Notes: generated from the sequence alone by a model not told the origin. A stretch of 43,155 nt of DNA from an uncultured Muribaculaceae bacterium (GCA_947628305.1 CANQZG010000026.1:1-43155); one strand, 5' to 3'; positions 25,313-35,793 are shown, counted from the first letter of the stretch. Program-made: numbers and translations.

Positions 25313-25603
25313 ATGGAAATCTCAATAAAACCTATCGTAACGGAAAAAGCGACTCAATTGACTGAACGATTGAACCGCTACACTTTCCGCGTTTCTCCCG
25401 AAGCTAACAAAAGCCAGATTAAATCTCTGGTGGAGAAGCTGTATGGCGTTAAAGTGGTTAACGTCAACACAATGGTGGTTCGTGGAAAGAACAAGTCCCG
25501 TTGGACCAAGAGCGGTCTTCTCCGTGGCAAGACAGCCTCGTGGAAGAAAGCTATCGTTAAATTGGCCGACGGTGAAACTATTGACTTTTATAGCAATATA
25601 TAA
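25313..25603 (+). CDS. rplW: Ribosomal protein L23 (uL23)
   Basis: A 96-residue tunnel-exit protein that docks trigger factor and SRP. The family's KPIVTEKAT start and VRGKNKSRW loop are clear. It lies 26 bp after rplD and 6 bp before rplB. Confidence 0.97.
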   Translation: MEISIKPIVTEKATQLTERLNRYTFRVSPEANKSQIKSLVEKLYGVKVVNVNTMVVRGKNKSRWTKSGLLRGKTASWKKAIVKLADGETIDFYSNI

Positions 25604-25609
25604 TAGAAA

Positions 25610-26437
25610 ATGGCAGTAAGAAAATTCAAGCCCACTACACCGGGGCAGAGACACAAAGTTATTGGCGTATTTAAAGGTACAATCACTGCTACTACGCCAG
25701 AGAAATCTCTTACAGTCGGTAAGAAGTCGACCGGCGGCCGCAACGCCGAGGGCCACATGACCGCCCGCTACCTTGGCGGCGGTCACAAGCGTAAATACCG
25801 TATCATTGACTTTAAGAGAAATAAAGACGGTGTTCCCGCCGTAGTGAAGTCGATTGAGTATGACCCTAACCGTTCAGCTCGCATCGCGCTTCTTTACTAC
25901 GTTGACGGAGCTAAATCCTATATCATTGCACCCAACGGCCTGGAGGTCGGCACGACTGTTGTCAGCGGAGCCGATGTGGCACCCGAGGTGGGCAACGCTC
26001 TCCCTTTGAGCAAAATCCCCGTGGGTACCCTCATCCACTGCATCGAGTTGCGTCCCGGCCAGGGAGCCTTCATGGCTCGCTCGGCAGGCACATTCGCGCA
26101 GCTGACATCGCGCGAGGGCGACTATGCTATCATCAAATTACCTTCGGGTGAAACACGCCGCATCCTTGCCACCTGCAAGGCGACTGTGGGCGTTGTCGGT
26201 AACAGCGAGCACTCTTTGGAGCGTTCGGGTAAGGCCGGCCGTTCACGTTGGCTCGGACGCCGTCCGCGCAACCGTGGCGTAGTAATGAACCCTGTCGACC
26301 ACCCGATGGGCGGTGGCGAGGGCCGCGCATCAGGCGGACACCCGCGTTCACGCAAGGGTCTCTACTCTAAGGGTCTCAAGACTCGTGCCCCGAAGAAACA
26401 TTCTTCAAAGTACATCATTGAAAGAAGGAAAAAGTAA
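25610..26437 (+). CDS. rplB: Ribosomal protein L2 (uL2)
   Basis: A 275-residue 23S-binding protein needed for subunit joining and peptidyl-transferase activity. The catalytic-region loop [19 protein letters not shown], including the conserved His, is intact, and it ends [11 protein letters not shown]. Normal length. Confidence 0.98.
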   Translation: MAVRKFKPTTPGQRHKVIGVFKGTITATTPEKSLTVGKKSTGGRNAEGHMTARYLGGGHKRKYRIIDFKRNKDGVPAVVKSIEYDPNRSARIALLYYVDGAKSYIIAPNGLEVGTTVVSGADVAPEVGNALPLSKIPVGTLIHCIELRPGQGAFMARSAGTFAQLTSREGDYAIIKLPSGETRRILATCKATVGVVGNSEHSLERSGKAGRSRWLGRRPRNRGVVMNPVDHPMGGGEGRASGGHPRSRKGLYSKGLKTRAPKKHSSKYIIERRKK

Positions 26438-26458
26438 TCTGATTAATTAGCAACATTT

Positions 26459-26728
26459 ATGAGTCGTTCATTAAAAAAAGGCCCGTTTATTAGCGTTAAG
26501 CTCGAGAAGAAAGTTGACGCGATGAATCAGAGCGGCAAGAAGTCGGTCATCAAGACCTGGAGCCGCGCATCGATGATATCGCCCGATTTCGTCGGTCATA
26601 CTTTCGCTGTGCATAACGGCAATAAATTCATTCCTGTCTACGTAACCGAGAACATGGTCGGTCACAAGTTGGGCGAGTTTGCCCCGACGCGTAACTTCCG
26701 TGGTCACGGCGGTAACAAGAAGAAATAA
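26459..26728 (+). CDS. rpsS: Ribosomal protein S19 (uS19)
   Basis: An 89-residue head protein that contacts the S13/L5 bridge. It begins [11 protein letters not shown] and ends with [17 protein letters not shown], as in the family. It lies 21 bp after rplB. Confidence 0.98.
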   Translation: MSRSLKKGPFISVKLEKKVDAMNQSGKKSVIKTWSRASMISPDFVGHTFAVHNGNKFIPVYVTENMVGHKLGEFAPTRNFRGHGGNKKK

Positions 26729-26782
26729 TGAGGGCCCTGTTATAAATAATTCATTGACAAAAAGAAAAAGAATTAAAATACA

Positions 26783-27199
26783 ATGGGTGTAAGAAAAAGA
26801 AACTCAGCCGAACAAAGGAAACAGGAGCAGAAGTCAATCGCTTTTGCCAAATTGACCAATGTGCCCACCTCGCCCCGCAAGATGCGCCTTGTCGCCGACA
26901 TGGTGCGCGGCATGGAGGTGAACCGTGCTCTTGGTGTCCTAAAATTCTCCAATAAAGAGGCATCGGCCCGCCTGGAAAAACTTCTCCGCTCGGCAATCGC
27001 CAACTGGGAGGAAAAGAACGAGCGCAAGGCCGACAGCGGTGAACTCTACATCAGCACGATTTATGTAAACTGTGCCCCGATGCTCAAGCGTCTCCGCACC
27101 GCTTCTCGAGGGCGTGGTTACCGTATCCGCAAGCGCGCTAACCATGTCACATTGATTGTAGATACAATTGACAACACTACTAACGCTAAAAAGGCTTAA
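26783..27199 (+). CDS. rplV: Ribosomal protein L22 (uL22)
   Basis: A 138-residue tunnel protein; the hairpin sequence [20 protein letters not shown] that forms part of the tunnel constriction is present. The start is preceded by an AT-rich 54-bp gap. rpsC begins 5 bp after it. Confidence 0.97.
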   Translation: MGVRKRNSAEQRKQEQKSIAFAKLTNVPTSPRKMRLVADMVRGMEVNRALGVLKFSNKEASARLEKLLRSAIANWEEKNERKADSGELYISTIYVNCAPMLKRLRTASRGRGYRIRKRANHVTLIVDTIDNTTNAKKA

Positions 27200-27204
27200 T
27201 CACA

Positions 27205-27936
27205 ATGGGACAGAAAGTAAATCCAATCAGCAACCGCTTGGGAGTAATCCGTGGATGGGACTCTAACTGGTTCGGCGGCAAAAAGTACGGCGACACCTTG
27301 CTCGAGGACTCCAAGCTCCGCAAGTATCTCAATGTGCGTTTAGCCAAGTCAAGCGTTTCACGCATCGTTATCGAGCGTAACTTCAAGCTGATAACAATCA
27401 CAGTGTGCACTTCGCGCCCCGGTCTGATTATCGGTAAGGGTGGCTCGGAGGTTGACAAACTCAAGGAGGAACTCAAGAAAATCACCGATAAGGATGTTCA
27501 AATCAACATCTTCGAGGTTAAGCGTCCTGAACTCGACGCACAGATTGTGGCTACATCCATAGCCCGTCAGATTGAGGGCAAGATAGCCTATCGCCGTGCG
27601 GTCAAGAAGGCTATCGCCGACACAATGCGTTCGGGTGCCGAGGGAATCAAGGTGCAGGTCAGTGGCCGTCTAAACGGTGCTGAGATGGCACGTTCAGAAA
27701 TGTTCAAGGAAGGCCGTACGCCGCTTCACACACTGCGTGCCGACATAGATTACGCACTTGTCGAGGCGCACACCAAGGTAGGTGTGATTGGCGTCAAGGT
27801 GTGGATTTGCCGCGGAGAGGTTTATGGCAAACGTGACCTCGCCCCCAACTTCACATCCAACGGCAAGGAAGGCCGTCAGGGAGCCGGGAACGGTGCGCCC
27901 CGCCGCGGATTCCGCAAACCTAAAAACAACCGTTAA
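27205..27936 (+). CDS. rpsC: Ribosomal protein S3 (uS3)
   Basis: A 243-residue mRNA-entry-site protein with the KH-domain motif [18 protein letters not shown]. The C-terminal domain is complete, ending in a Gly/Arg-rich tail ([16 protein letters not shown]). Confidence 0.98.
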   Translation: MGQKVNPISNRLGVIRGWDSNWFGGKKYGDTLLEDSKLRKYLNVRLAKSSVSRIVIERNFKLITITVCTSRPGLIIGKGGSEVDKLKEELKKITDKDVQINIFEVKRPELDAQIVATSIARQIEGKIAYRRAVKKAIADTMRSGAEGIKVQVSGRLNGAEMARSEMFKEGRTPLHTLRADIDYALVEAHTKVGVIGVKVWICRGEVYGKRDLAPNFTSNGKEGRQGAGNGAPRRGFRKPKNNR

Positions 27937-27960
27937 ACCATCAATTGAATCAACAACACA

Positions 27961-28392
27961 ATGTTACAACCTAAGAAAACTAAATTCCGTCGTTCGCAAA
28001 AAGGCCGTATGAAAGGTCTTGCGCAGCGCGGCAACCAATTGGCTTTCGGTTCGTTTGGCATTAAAACGCTTGAGTCGAAGTGGATTACGGGCCGTCAGAT
28101 AGAGGCCGCCCGTATCGCTGTGACACGTTACATGCAACGTCAAGGTCAAATCTGGATTCGCATATTCCCCGATAAGCCTATCACCAAGAAGCCTGCCGAA
28201 GTCCGCATGGGTAAAGGTAAGGGTAATCCCGAAGGGTTCGTCGCACCCGTGACGCCCGGTCGTATACTGATAGAGGTCGAAGGCGTAAGCTATGACATAG
28301 CCAAGGAGGCTCTCCGTCTCGCCGCCCAGAAACTTCCCGTGATTACTAAGTTTATCGTTCGTCGTGACTACGACCCCACTCAAAATGTGTAA
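27961..28392 (+). CDS. rplP: Ribosomal protein L16 (uL16)
   Basis: A 143-residue protein near the A site. [17 protein letters not shown] and [17 protein letters not shown] are family signatures. It lies 24 bp after rpsC and 6 bp before rpmC. Confidence 0.98.
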   Translation: MLQPKKTKFRRSQKGRMKGLAQRGNQLAFGSFGIKTLESKWITGRQIEAARIAVTRYMQRQGQIWIRIFPDKPITKKPAEVRMGKGKGNPEGFVAPVTPGRILIEVEGVSYDIAKEALRLAAQKLPVITKFIVRRDYDPTQNV

Positions 28393-28398
28393 GCAACA

Positions 28399-28596
28399 AT
28401 GAAGAAAGAAGAACTAAAGGAACTTAGCACTCAGGATTTGCGTGACCGTCTCGCGCAGATGGAGAAGGATTACCTTCAGCTGAAGATTAACCACTCGATT
28501 TCACCCCTTGACAATCCCTCGAAGATTACCAAGGACCGTAAGAATATCGCACGCGTCAAGACAGAGTTGCGTCAGCGCGAACTTAACAACAAGTAA
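28399..28596 (+). CDS. rpmC: Ribosomal protein L29 (uL29)
   Basis: A 65-residue two-helix protein near the tunnel exit. It starts MKKEELKELSTQDL and has the KDRKNIARVKTELRQRE helix. It lies between rplP and rpsQ, the conserved order. Confidence 0.96.
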   Translation: MKKEELKELSTQDLRDRLAQMEKDYLQLKINHSISPLDNPSKITKDRKNIARVKTELRQRELNNK

Positions 28597-28608
28597 TCCC
28601 CCAGAGAA

Positions 28609-28866
28609 ATGGAAAAGAGAAATTTGAGAAAAGAACGTATCGGGGTTGTATCGAGCAACAAGGCTGACAAGACCATCACTGTCATGGTGAAATGGAAAGA
28701 GAAGCACCCGATTTACGGTAAATTCGTGAATAAGACGAAGAAATATCACGCTCACGATGAAAAGAACGAGTGCTCGATAGGCGACAAGGTGCGCCTGATG
28801 GAGACTCGTCCTCTCTCCAAGACAAAGAGATGGAGATTAGTAGAAATTATCGAAAAAGTTAAATAA
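28609..28866 (+). CDS. rpsQ: Ribosomal protein S17 (uS17)
   Basis: An 85-residue OB-fold protein binding 16S helix 11. It contains [18 protein letters not shown] and [14 protein letters not shown]. Two bases separate it from rplN. Confidence 0.97.
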   Translation: MEKRNLRKERIGVVSSNKADKTITVMVKWKEKHPIYGKFVNKTKKYHAHDEKNECSIGDKVRLMETRPLSKTKRWRLVEIIEKVK

Positions 28867-28868
28867 TT

Positions 28869-29246
28869 ATGATACAGACTGAAAGCCGTTTAACCGTAGC
28901 TGATAACTCCGGGGCCAAAGAGGCTCTGTGTATCCATGTACTTGGTGGCACCGGTCGTCGTTATGCTTCTGTTGGTGACGTTATCGTTGTCTCGGTCAAG
29001 AGCGTGATTCCTTCATCGGATGTCAAGAAGGGAACAGTCTCCAAGGCTGTTGTCGTGCGTACAAAGAAAGAGGTGCGCCGTCCCGACGGCAGCTATATCC
29101 GCTTCGACGACAACGCCTGTGTGCTGCTGAATAACGCCGGTGAGTTGCGAGGCACCCGTATCTTCGGACCCGTTGCCCGTGAACTGCGTGGCGCCAGCGT
29201 GGCCGCTAACATGAAGATAGTTTCTCTCGCTCCCGAAGTGCTTTAA
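28869..29246 (+). CDS. rplN: Ribosomal protein L14 (uL14)
   Basis: A 125-residue intersubunit-bridge protein. It is about four residues longer than the Bacteroides form I recall, with the extra GASV-like stretch in [22 protein letters not shown] near the C-terminus. The remainder is strongly conserved ([20 protein letters not shown]). Confidence 0.97.
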   Translation: MIQTESRLTVADNSGAKEALCIHVLGGTGRRYASVGDVIVVSVKSVIPSSDVKKGTVSKAVVVRTKKEVRRPDGSYIRFDDNACVLLNNAGELRGTRIFGPVARELRGASVAANMKIVSLAPEVL

Positions 29247-29275
29247 CCACCAATCACGCTAAAAGAATTACAGTA

Positions 29276-29593
29276 ATGAGCAAATTGCATATCAAGAAAG
29301 GCGACAACGTCTATGTGCTCAGCGGTGAAGACCGCGGCAAGCAGGGGCGAGTGCTGAAGGTGTTGGTTGCAAAGCAGCGAGCAATCGTTGAAGGCATCAA
29401 TATCGTCACCAAGGCAACCAAGCCTAATGCCCAGCATCCTCAGGGCGGCCTTGTAAAGAAAGAGGCCTCCGTTCATATTTCCAATCTTGCACTGCTCGAC
29501 CCCAAGAGCGGCAAGCCTACACGTGTCGGATACCGTGTAGAGGACGGCAAGAAAGTACGTTATGCTAAAAAATCAGGAGAGGAGATTAAGTAA
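29276..29593 (+). CDS. rplX: Ribosomal protein L24 (uL24)
   Basis: A 105-residue assembly-initiator protein with a KOW motif ([23 protein letters not shown]). Its stop shares one base with the rplE start. Confidence 0.97.
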   Translation: MSKLHIKKGDNVYVLSGEDRGKQGRVLKVLVAKQRAIVEGINIVTKATKPNAQHPQGGLVKKEASVHISNLALLDPKSGKPTRVGYRVEDGKKVRYAKKSGEEIK

Positions 29594-30147
29594 TGAGTAC
29601 AGCGACACTTAAAAAAGACTATACCGAGCGCATAGTTCCCGCTCTTGAAAAGGAATTCAACTACTCCACTGTCATGCAGGTTCCCCGGTTGAAGAAAATT
29701 GTAATCAACCAGGGTCTCGGAGAGGCCACCCAGGATAAGAAAATCATTGAGACGGCCATTAACGAGCTTACCGCTATCACCGGTCAGAAGGCAGTGCCCA
29801 CTCTGTCAAAGAAGGACATCTCTAATTTTAAGGTCCGTAAAAAAATGCCCATCGGCGTTATGGTGACACTCCGTCGTGACAAAATGTATGAGTTCCTGGA
29901 GCGTCTTGTGCGTGTGGCCCTGCCCCGTATCCGTGACTTCAAGGGTATCGAAGGTAAACTTGACGGACGTGGAAACTACACTCTCGGCATCACCGAGCAG
30001 ATTATTTTCCCCGAAATCAACATTGACAATATCTCGAAGCTCCTTGGCATGAATATCACATTCGTGACTTCGGCTAACACCGACGAGGAAGGGTACGCTT
30101 TGTTGAAGCATTTCGGTCTTCCCTTTAAAAACGCTAATAAAAACTAA
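29593..30147 (+). CDS. rplE: Ribosomal protein L5 (uL5)
   Basis: A 184-residue 5S-rRNA-binding protein. [16 protein letters not shown] and [10 protein letters not shown] are family segments, ending [16 protein letters not shown]. In E. coli the S8 repressor site overlaps the start of this gene. I see no similar site here. Confidence 0.98.
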   Translation: MSTATLKKDYTERIVPALEKEFNYSTVMQVPRLKKIVINQGLGEATQDKKIIETAINELTAITGQKAVPTLSKKDISNFKVRKKMPIGVMVTLRRDKMYEFLERLVRVALPRIRDFKGIEGKLDGRGNYTLGITEQIIFPEINIDNISKLLGMNITFVTSANTDEEGYALLKHFGLPFKNANKN

Positions 30148-30162
30148 TTATTCCGCATAATT

Positions 30163-30474
30163 ATGGCAAAAGAATCAATGAAGGCCCGCGAGGTCAAACG
30201 TGCCAAACTTGCAGCCAAATATGCCCAGAAACGTGCCGAATTGAAGAAGATTGTAAATTCAGGCGTGAATGAGGACAACCGTGTGGAGGCCTATGAGGCA
30301 GCCCAGAAGCTCCAGTCACTCCCCAAGAACAGCAATCCTATCCGTATGCACAACCGTTGCAGCATCACGGGACGTCCCAAAGGGTATATGCGTCAGTTCG
30401 GTATCTCGCGTATACAGTTCCGCGAAATGGCATCGGCCGGTCTTATCCCGGGTATAAAGAAGGCCAGCTGGTAA
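30163..30474 (+). CDS. rpsN: Ribosomal protein S14 (uS14), zinc-free long form
   Basis: A 103-residue S14 without the CxxC zinc motif, so the long C-minus type. [20 protein letters not shown] and the [11 protein letters not shown] end are conserved. The linker [17 protein letters not shown] is about four residues longer than the Bacteroides version I recall. It is followed by an unusually long gap. Confidence 0.97.
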   Translation: MAKESMKAREVKRAKLAAKYAQKRAELKKIVNSGVNEDNRVEAYEAAQKLQSLPKNSNPIRMHNRCSITGRPKGYMRQFGISRIQFREMASAGLIPGIKKASW

Positions 30475-30772
30475 CAATGGGCCTGAGACTATAATTGGAG
30501 ACGCGACAGGGCTGGAGCCCCACTTCCTCCCTCCGCACCTGGCACGTTCCAATCACCATCCTGTCTAATGTCTATGGCCGTCAGCGGTCACCGTCGGTTA
30601 TTCCAGTGAGAGACGCTACGTCCAGTGGAAGTGATTGAAGACATCCGCCTGGAATTTCGTTAGGCGGGGACATCATGATAGGAGCCCTTAAAGGAAAAGG
30701 TAATGCCGGTTGACCCCGGCGAGTATTAAATATTGTTCGGAATCGCCCGAATCAATTTAAACAAATTAAAAA
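30475..30772 (+). promoter_or_regulatory. 298-bp structured gap between rpsN and rpsH, candidate regulatory RNA
   Basis: No ORF is credible. By-eye helices: ATTGGA (30494-30499) with TCCAAT (30548-30553); GACAGG (30505-30510) with CCTGTC (30560-30565), which interleave with the first pair as a possible pseudoknot; CCGCCT (30645-30650) with AGGCGG (30662-30667); GCCGG with CCGGC near 30705-30720. A CCAGTG direct repeat is at 30603 and 30622. Nearby gaps in the operon are mostly under 60 bp, so selection for an RNA element is plausible. Confidence 0.45.
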
Positions 30773-31171
30773 ATGACAGATCCAATAGCAGATTATCTGA
30801 CAAGATTGAGAAACGCTATCAAGGCTAACCACCGTGTTGTCGAGATACCGGCCTCAAACTTGAAAAAAGAGATTACAAAGATTCTCTTTGAGCAAGGCTA
30901 TATTCTTAATTACAAGTTTATAGAAGGTGAGAATCCTGCGGGGACAATCAAGATTGCCCTGAAGTATGACCCGGTTGACAAGGTGAACGCCATCAAGGCG
31001 TTGCGCCGTGTTTCGCGTCCGGGTCTCCGCCAGTATACTGGCTACAAAGATATGCCGCGAGTGTTAAATGGTTTAGGTATCGCCATCCTTTCCACCTCTA
31101 AAGGTGTCATGACCAACAAACAGGCATGTGACCTTAAGGTCGGAGGCGAGGTGCTATGTTATATTTATTAA
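30773..31171 (+). CDS. rpsH: Ribosomal protein S8 (uS8)
   Basis: A 132-residue central-domain 16S-binding protein. It begins MTDPIADYLTRLRNA and ends GVMTNKQACDLKVGGEVLCYIY. S8 is the known repressor of the spc operon in E. coli, which makes the long structured gap directly before it noteworthy. Confidence 0.98.
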   Translation: MTDPIADYLTRLRNAIKANHRVVEIPASNLKKEITKILFEQGYILNYKFIEGENPAGTIKIALKYDPVDKVNAIKALRRVSRPGLRQYTGYKDMPRVLNGLGIAILSTSKGVMTNKQACDLKVGGEVLCYIY

Positions 31172-31193
31172 TCAATAAGGAGGATACGAAATT

Positions 31194-31751
31194 ATGTCAA
31201 GAATAGGTAAAGCTCCCATTGAAATCCCGGCTGGTGTAACTGTCACCGTGGATAAAGATAACGTAGTTACCGTTAAAGGGGCGAAGGGTACTCTGACCCA
31301 AGCCGTTAATCCCGAACTCACTGTCAGTGTCGAAGGCAACGAAGTGAAATTGACACGTCCGAGCGACGACCGTGAGCACCGCGCACAGCACGGCCTTTAC
31401 CGTGCGCTTATCCATAACATGGTTGTCGGGGTTTCGACAGGCTATCGCAAGGAAATGGAATTAGTAGGCGTCGGATATCGTGCGAGCGCGACCGGACAGG
31501 TGCTGGAATTATCGCTCGGATATTCTCACGCAATATATATCAAGCTTCCCCCCGAGGTGAAGGTTGAAGCCAAGACAGAGCGTAACAAGAACCCGCTGAT
31601 TATCCTCGAGAGCGATGACAAGCAGCTTCTCGGCCAGGTTTGCGCCAAGATTCGCTCGCTCCGCAAGCCTGAACCCTACAAGGGTAAAGGTATCAAGTTT
31701 GTCGGCGAGATTATCCGTCGCAAGTCTGGTAAATCGGCAAGTGCTAAATAA
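31194..31751 (+). CDS. rplF: Ribosomal protein L6 (uL6)
   Basis: A 185-residue protein of the factor-binding region. [15 protein letters not shown] is the family start and [23 protein letters not shown] the C-terminal signature. It lies 22 bp after rpsH. Confidence 0.98.
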   Translation: MSRIGKAPIEIPAGVTVTVDKDNVVTVKGAKGTLTQAVNPELTVSVEGNEVKLTRPSDDREHRAQHGLYRALIHNMVVGVSTGYRKEMELVGVGYRASATGQVLELSLGYSHAIYIKLPPEVKVEAKTERNKNPLIILESDDKQLLGQVCAKIRSLRKPEPYKGKGIKFVGEIIRRKSGKSASAK

Positions 31752-31768
31752 TTAAAAACGACACAATC

Positions 31769-32110
31769 ATGATTTCTAAAATACAGAGAAGAAATAAAAT
31801 CAAGGCCCGCATCCGCGGCAAAGTGTCGGGCACTGCGGCTCGTCCCCGCATGACAGTGTTCCGTTCTAACAAGCAAATCTACGTCCAGCTCGTGGATGAC
31901 CTTGCAGGGAAAACAATTGTCGCAGCCTCGTCAAAGGGAATCGAGGAGGGAACAAAGTGTGAAATTGCAGCCAAGGTAGGCGAGAAAGTTGCGAAGAAAG
32001 CTCTTGAAGCCGGTATCACCGAGGTCGTTTTCGACCGTAACGGATACCTTTTCCACGGCAGAGTAAAATCATTGGCTGATGCCGCCCGTAACGGTGGCCT
32101 TAAATTTTAA
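31769..32110 (+). CDS. rplR: Ribosomal protein L18 (uL18)
   Basis: A 113-residue 5S-rRNA-binding protein. [20 protein letters not shown] and [20 protein letters not shown] are diagnostic. It ends 5 bp before rpsE. Confidence 0.97.
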   Translation: MISKIQRRNKIKARIRGKVSGTAARPRMTVFRSNKQIYVQLVDDLAGKTIVAASSKGIEEGTKCEIAAKVGEKVAKKALEAGITEVVFDRNGYLFHGRVKSLADAARNGGLKF

Positions 32111-32115
32111 CAATC

Positions 32116-32634
32116 ATGGCAAAAAGAAATAATAGAGTAAAATCGACCAACGACCTTGAACTTAAGGACCGCTTGGTGGCCATCAACCGTGTCACCAAGG
32201 TCACCAAGGGCGGACGTACTTTTACATTTGCCGCTATCGTTGTAGTGGGCAATGAAAACGGAATCGTAGGCTGGGGACTCGGCAAGGCCAATGAGGTCAC
32301 TGCGGCAATCGCCAAGGGCGTTGAGGCAGCCAAGAAAAACCTCATCAAGGTTCCTGTCCACAAAGGTACAATTCCTCATGAACAGCTTGCCAAGTTCGGT
32401 GGCTCACGTGTGATTCTAAAGCCTGCATCCCACGGTACCGGTGTGAAGGCCGGCGGTGCGATGCGTGCCGTGCTTGAGAGCGTGGGTATCACCGACGTGC
32501 TTGCCAAGTCCAAAGGTTCTTCCAACCCGCATAACCTTGTGAAAGCGACTATCGCCGCTCTCGATGAGATGAGAAGTCCGGCACAGGTGGCTCAGAACCG
32601 TGGTATCTCGGTTGAAAAAGTATTCAAAGGTTAA
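32116..32634 (+). CDS. rpsE: Ribosomal protein S5 (uS5)
   Basis: A 172-residue accuracy-related 30S protein. The double-stranded-RNA-binding segment ([19 protein letters not shown]) and the S5 fold loop ([17 protein letters not shown]) are present. It ends about 20 bp before rpmD. Confidence 0.98.
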   Translation: MAKRNNRVKSTNDLELKDRLVAINRVTKVTKGGRTFTFAAIVVVGNENGIVGWGLGKANEVTAAIAKGVEAAKKNLIKVPVHKGTIPHEQLAKFGGSRVILKPASHGTGVKAGGAMRAVLESVGITDVLAKSKGSSNPHNLVKATIAALDEMRSPAQVAQNRGISVEKVFKG

Positions 32635-32656
32635 ACCGTCTAAAGATTTTCACGCA

Positions 32657-32836
32657 ATGGCACAGATTAAAATCAAACAGATAAAGAGCCGTATCAAGGC
32701 GCCCGCAGTGCAGAAACGCACTCTTGACGCACTCGGCATCAAGAAGATGAATCACACGGTAGTCAAGGAAGACACTCCCTCTGTGATGGGTATGGTTAAT
32801 AAGGTTCGTCACCTGGTAGAAGTGACCAACGCTTAA
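32657..32836 (+). CDS. rpmD: Ribosomal protein L30 (uL30)
   Basis: A 59-residue protein starting MAQIKIKQIKS at 32657. The in-frame ATG at 32600 would overlap rpsE and add 19 residues alien to the family. It contains KRTLDALGIKKMNHTVV, the L30 signature. Confidence 0.96.
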   Translation: MAQIKIKQIKSRIKAPAVQKRTLDALGIKKMNHTVVKEDTPSVMGMVNKVRHLVEVTNA

Positions 32837-32863
32837 ATTATAACGATTAATTATTTCACTACT

Positions 32864-33310
32864 ATGGATTTAAGTAATTTGCAGCCGGCAGTCGGTTCTG
32901 TGCGCAAGAACAAGCGTATCGGCCGTGGTGCGGGTTCAGGCAAGGGCGGGACTTCTACCCGCGGACACAAGGGCGCAAAGTCGCGTTCGGGTTATAGCCG
33001 CAAAATCGGTTTCGAAGGCGGTCAGATGCCCCTACAGCGTCGTTTGCCCAAATTCGGCTTCAAGAATATCAATCGAGTTGAATATAAAGCAATCAACCTT
33101 TGCGACCTCGAGACCCTCGCAGCCGCCAAGAGCCTCGAGAAAATCGGTCTTGAGGAACTTCGCGCCGCAGGTCTTGTCAATCGCAAGCAATTGGTCAAGA
33201 TTCTTGCCAACGGGACGGTCAGCCGTGCGCTTGCAGTAGAAGCCAACGCATTCTCTGCCGCCGCTGAAAAGGCTATCGTCGAGGCAGGTGGTTCAATCTC
33301 TAAAATCTAA
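32864..33310 (+). CDS. rplO: Ribosomal protein L15 (uL15)
   Basis: A 148-residue protein with the Gly-rich N-terminal extension ([20 protein letters not shown]) and [18 protein letters not shown]. It precedes secY by 8 bp. Confidence 0.98.
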   Translation: MDLSNLQPAVGSVRKNKRIGRGAGSGKGGTSTRGHKGAKSRSGYSRKIGFEGGQMPLQRRLPKFGFKNINRVEYKAINLCDLETLAAAKSLEKIGLEELRAAGLVNRKQLVKILANGTVSRALAVEANAFSAAAEKAIVEAGGSISKI

Positions 33311-33318
33311 GATTCGAC

Positions 33319-34668
33319 ATGAGATTTATAGAGACCATAAAAAACATGTGGACAATCGAGGAACTGAGAAAGCGTATCCTCGTCACTCTGCTGTTGGTTC
33401 TCGTCTATCGACTGGGGTGTTACGTGGTTCTTCCGGGCATAAGCCCTGAAGACCTCGACGCCTTGTCGAAGTTTACCAACAAGAGTGGCCTGATGCAATT
33501 GCTTGACATGTTCTCGGGCGGTGCATTCTCACAGGCCTCGATTTTCGCTCTCGGTATCATGCCTTATATCACTGCATCGATTGTGATACAGCTGTTGGGT
33601 ATGGTATTGCCTTCTTTCCAAAAAATGCAGAGGGAAGGGGAGAGCGGTCGCCAGAAATTGAACCAGTACACACGTTATCTGACAGTGTTCATCCTTCTCC
33701 TTCAAGGCCCGGCCTATCTGGTGAACCTGCAGATGCAGGTTAGTGCAGCCACCGGTGGCGCAACCATGGGTTTCTGGACTGTCGTGTATCTCACTATTAT
33801 CCTGGCCGCAGGCTCCATGTTCATCATGTGGCTTGGCGAGCGTATTACCGACCGTGGTATTGGCAACGGTATCTCATTTATAATCCTGGTAGGTATCATT
33901 GCCCGTCTTCCGGGGGCTTTGTTCTATGAGTTCACATCTCGTCTGCCGGGGTCGACAGGTTCACAGGGAGGTCTCATCATGTTCGTGGTTGAAATCATCC
34001 TATTGTTCGCTGTCACTGTCGGTGCGGTTCTCCTCGTTCAGGGGACACGCAAAGTGCCTGTACAGTATGCCAAGCGTATAGTTGGGAACCGACAGTACGG
34101 CGGTGCGCGTCAGTACATCCCCTTGAAGGTTAATGCCGCAGGTGTGATGCCAATCATCTTCGCCCAGGCGATTATGTTTATCCCCATCACGCTTGCAGGT
34201 TTCGGCTCTGATGAAAATTCGACAGGATTTTTCCGTGCGTTCTCCGATATTAACGGGTTCTGGTATAATTTTGTCTATTTCATCATGATTGTGGCGTTCA
34301 CATATTTCTATACCGCCATAACGGTGCGTCCTACCCAGATGGCAGAGGATATGAAGCGCAACAATGGATTCATTCCCGGAGTTAAACCCGGAAAGAAGAC
34401 AGCTGAATATCTTGATTCGATAATGTCGCGTATAACTCTGCCGGGTTCATTGTTCCTGGGTATTGTGGCGATTCTTCCGGCTTTTGCCCGTTTCTTCGGT
34501 ATCAGCCAGAATTTCGCACAGTTCTTTGGCGGGACTTCGCTCTTGATTCTTGTCGGTGTCGTATTGGATACACTTCAGCAGATTGAGTCACACCTGATGA
34601 TGCATCATTATGACGGTCTGATGAAGGACGGCAAAATCAAAGGACGTACCACAGGCAGCGCTTACTGA
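33319..34668 (+). CDS. secY: Protein translocase subunit SecY
   Basis: A 449-residue inner-membrane channel with ten predicted helices. LGIMPYITASIVIQLL is in the plug/TM2 region. The cytoplasmic loop before TM9 carries VKPGKKTAEYLD. The N-terminus (IETIKNMWTIEELRKRI) lacks a signal peptide, as expected. It sits in the spc operon, ensuring co-expression with ribosomes. secE is not in the window. Confidence 0.98.
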   Translation: MRFIETIKNMWTIEELRKRILVTLLLVLVYRLGCYVVLPGISPEDLDALSKFTNKSGLMQLLDMFSGGAFSQASIFALGIMPYITASIVIQLLGMVLPSFQKMQREGESGRQKLNQYTRYLTVFILLLQGPAYLVNLQMQVSAATGGATMGFWTVVYLTIILAAGSMFIMWLGERITDRGIGNGISFIILVGIIARLPGALFYEFTSRLPGSTGSQGGLIMFVVEIILLFAVTVGAVLLVQGTRKVPVQYAKRIVGNRQYGGARQYIPLKVNAAGVMPIIFAQAIMFIPITLAGFGSDENSTGFFRAFSDINGFWYNFVYFIMIVAFTYFYTAITVRPTQMAEDMKRNNGFIPGVKPGKKTAEYLDSIMSRITLPGSLFLGIVAILPAFARFFGISQNFAQFFGGTSLLILVGVVLDTLQQIESHLMMHHYDGLMKDGKIKGRTTGSAY

Positions 34669-34742
34669 TAATTGTGACAGTCTTGAATTTGCAATTTGAT
34701 AAACGATAAGTCCAATATCTTCCCAACCGACGATTAATCAAG

Positions 34743-35525
34743 ATGATTTATCTAAAGACCCCTGAAGAACTTGTCAAAATGCAGGCAGCATCCATTCTCG
34801 TGAGCCGCACGCTTGGCGAAGTCGCCAAGTGGGTGGCTCCGGGAGTGACTACCCGTCGGCTTGACACCATTGCGCGGGAATTCATGCTCGACAATGGTGG
34901 GAAGCCTGCCTGTCTGGGTTATGAAGGTTTTCCGGGTACTCTTTGTATCGAGGTCAATGAAACAGTTGTCCATGGATTTCCCTCTAACTATACGTTGAGG
35001 GAGGGGGATATTGTGGGTATAGACACCGTCGTGGAACTTGACGGGTATAACGGTGATTCATGTTACACGTTTGCGGTCGGCGATATATCTCCAGAGTTGA
35101 TGGCTCTGTGCAAGACCACGAAGGAATCCCTTTACAAGGGTATCGAGGCTTGCAAGGTGGGACACCGTATCGGCGATATCGCCAATGCCGTCCAGACATA
35201 TTGCGAGAAACGCGGTTATTCAGTGGTGCGTGAGATGTGCGGCCACGGGATAGGCCGTTCGATGCATGAGGACCCTGAAGTCCCAAATTACGGACGCCGT
35301 GGCATCGGCCCTGTGATTAAAAACGGCATGTGCATCTGTATAGAGCCGATGATAAATCTCGGGAGTCGCAATATTGTTATTGAGAATGACGGATGGACGT
35401 GCCGCACAAGGGACCGCAAGGCCTCTGCCCATTATGAGCATACGATTGCCATCTCTGACGGGAAGGCCAATGTCTTGACGACATTTGACTATATCGAGGA
35501 GTCATTGGGTGATAGGTTCATTTGA
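34743..35525 (+). CDS. map: Methionine aminopeptidase, type I
   Basis: A 260-residue metalloenzyme removing initiator Met. The ligands are visible: DTVVELDGYNGDSCYTF (two Asp), CGHGIGRSMHEDP (His), CIEPM (Glu) and the last Glu in YEHTIAI. VVHGFPS carries the substrate-site His. It is a short type Ia form without an N-terminal SH3-binding extension. It lies 74 bp after secY. Confidence 0.97.
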   Translation: MIYLKTPEELVKMQAASILVSRTLGEVAKWVAPGVTTRRLDTIAREFMLDNGGKPACLGYEGFPGTLCIEVNETVVHGFPSNYTLREGDIVGIDTVVELDGYNGDSCYTFAVGDISPELMALCKTTKESLYKGIEACKVGHRIGDIANAVQTYCEKRGYSVVREMCGHGIGRSMHEDPEVPNYGRRGIGPVIKNGMCICIEPMINLGSRNIVIENDGWTCRTRDRKASAHYEHTIAISDGKANVLTTFDYIEESLGDRFI

Positions 35526-35551
35526 GTTTATCAATATAATTTGAATATAAT

Positions 35552-35770
35552 ATGGCAAAACAGGCAGCGATTGAACAGGATGGCGTGATTGTCGAGGCAT
35601 TGTCCAATGCAATGTTCCGTGTCGAGCTTGAGAACGGTCATGAAATCACCGCTTACATTTCAGGCAAGATGCGAATGCATTACATCAAGATACTCCCCGG
35701 AGACAAGGTGCGTGTTGAAATGTCACCGTACGACTTGTCAAAAGGGCGTATAGCATTCCGATATAAGTAA
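35552..35770 (+). CDS. infA: Translation initiation factor IF-1
   Basis: A 72-residue OB-fold factor that binds the 30S A site during initiation. [20 protein letters not shown] and [16 protein letters not shown] are diagnostic. Standard position between map and rpmJ. Confidence 0.98.
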   Translation: MAKQAAIEQDGVIVEALSNAMFRVELENGHEITAYISGKMRMHYIKILPGDKVRVEMSPYDLSKGRIAFRYK

Positions 35771-35793
35771 AAAAATATAAAAATAATTAAAAT

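Noticed and set aside
32600-32656. Upstream in-frame start for rpmD
   Set aside because: It would overlap rpsE and add residues foreign to L30.
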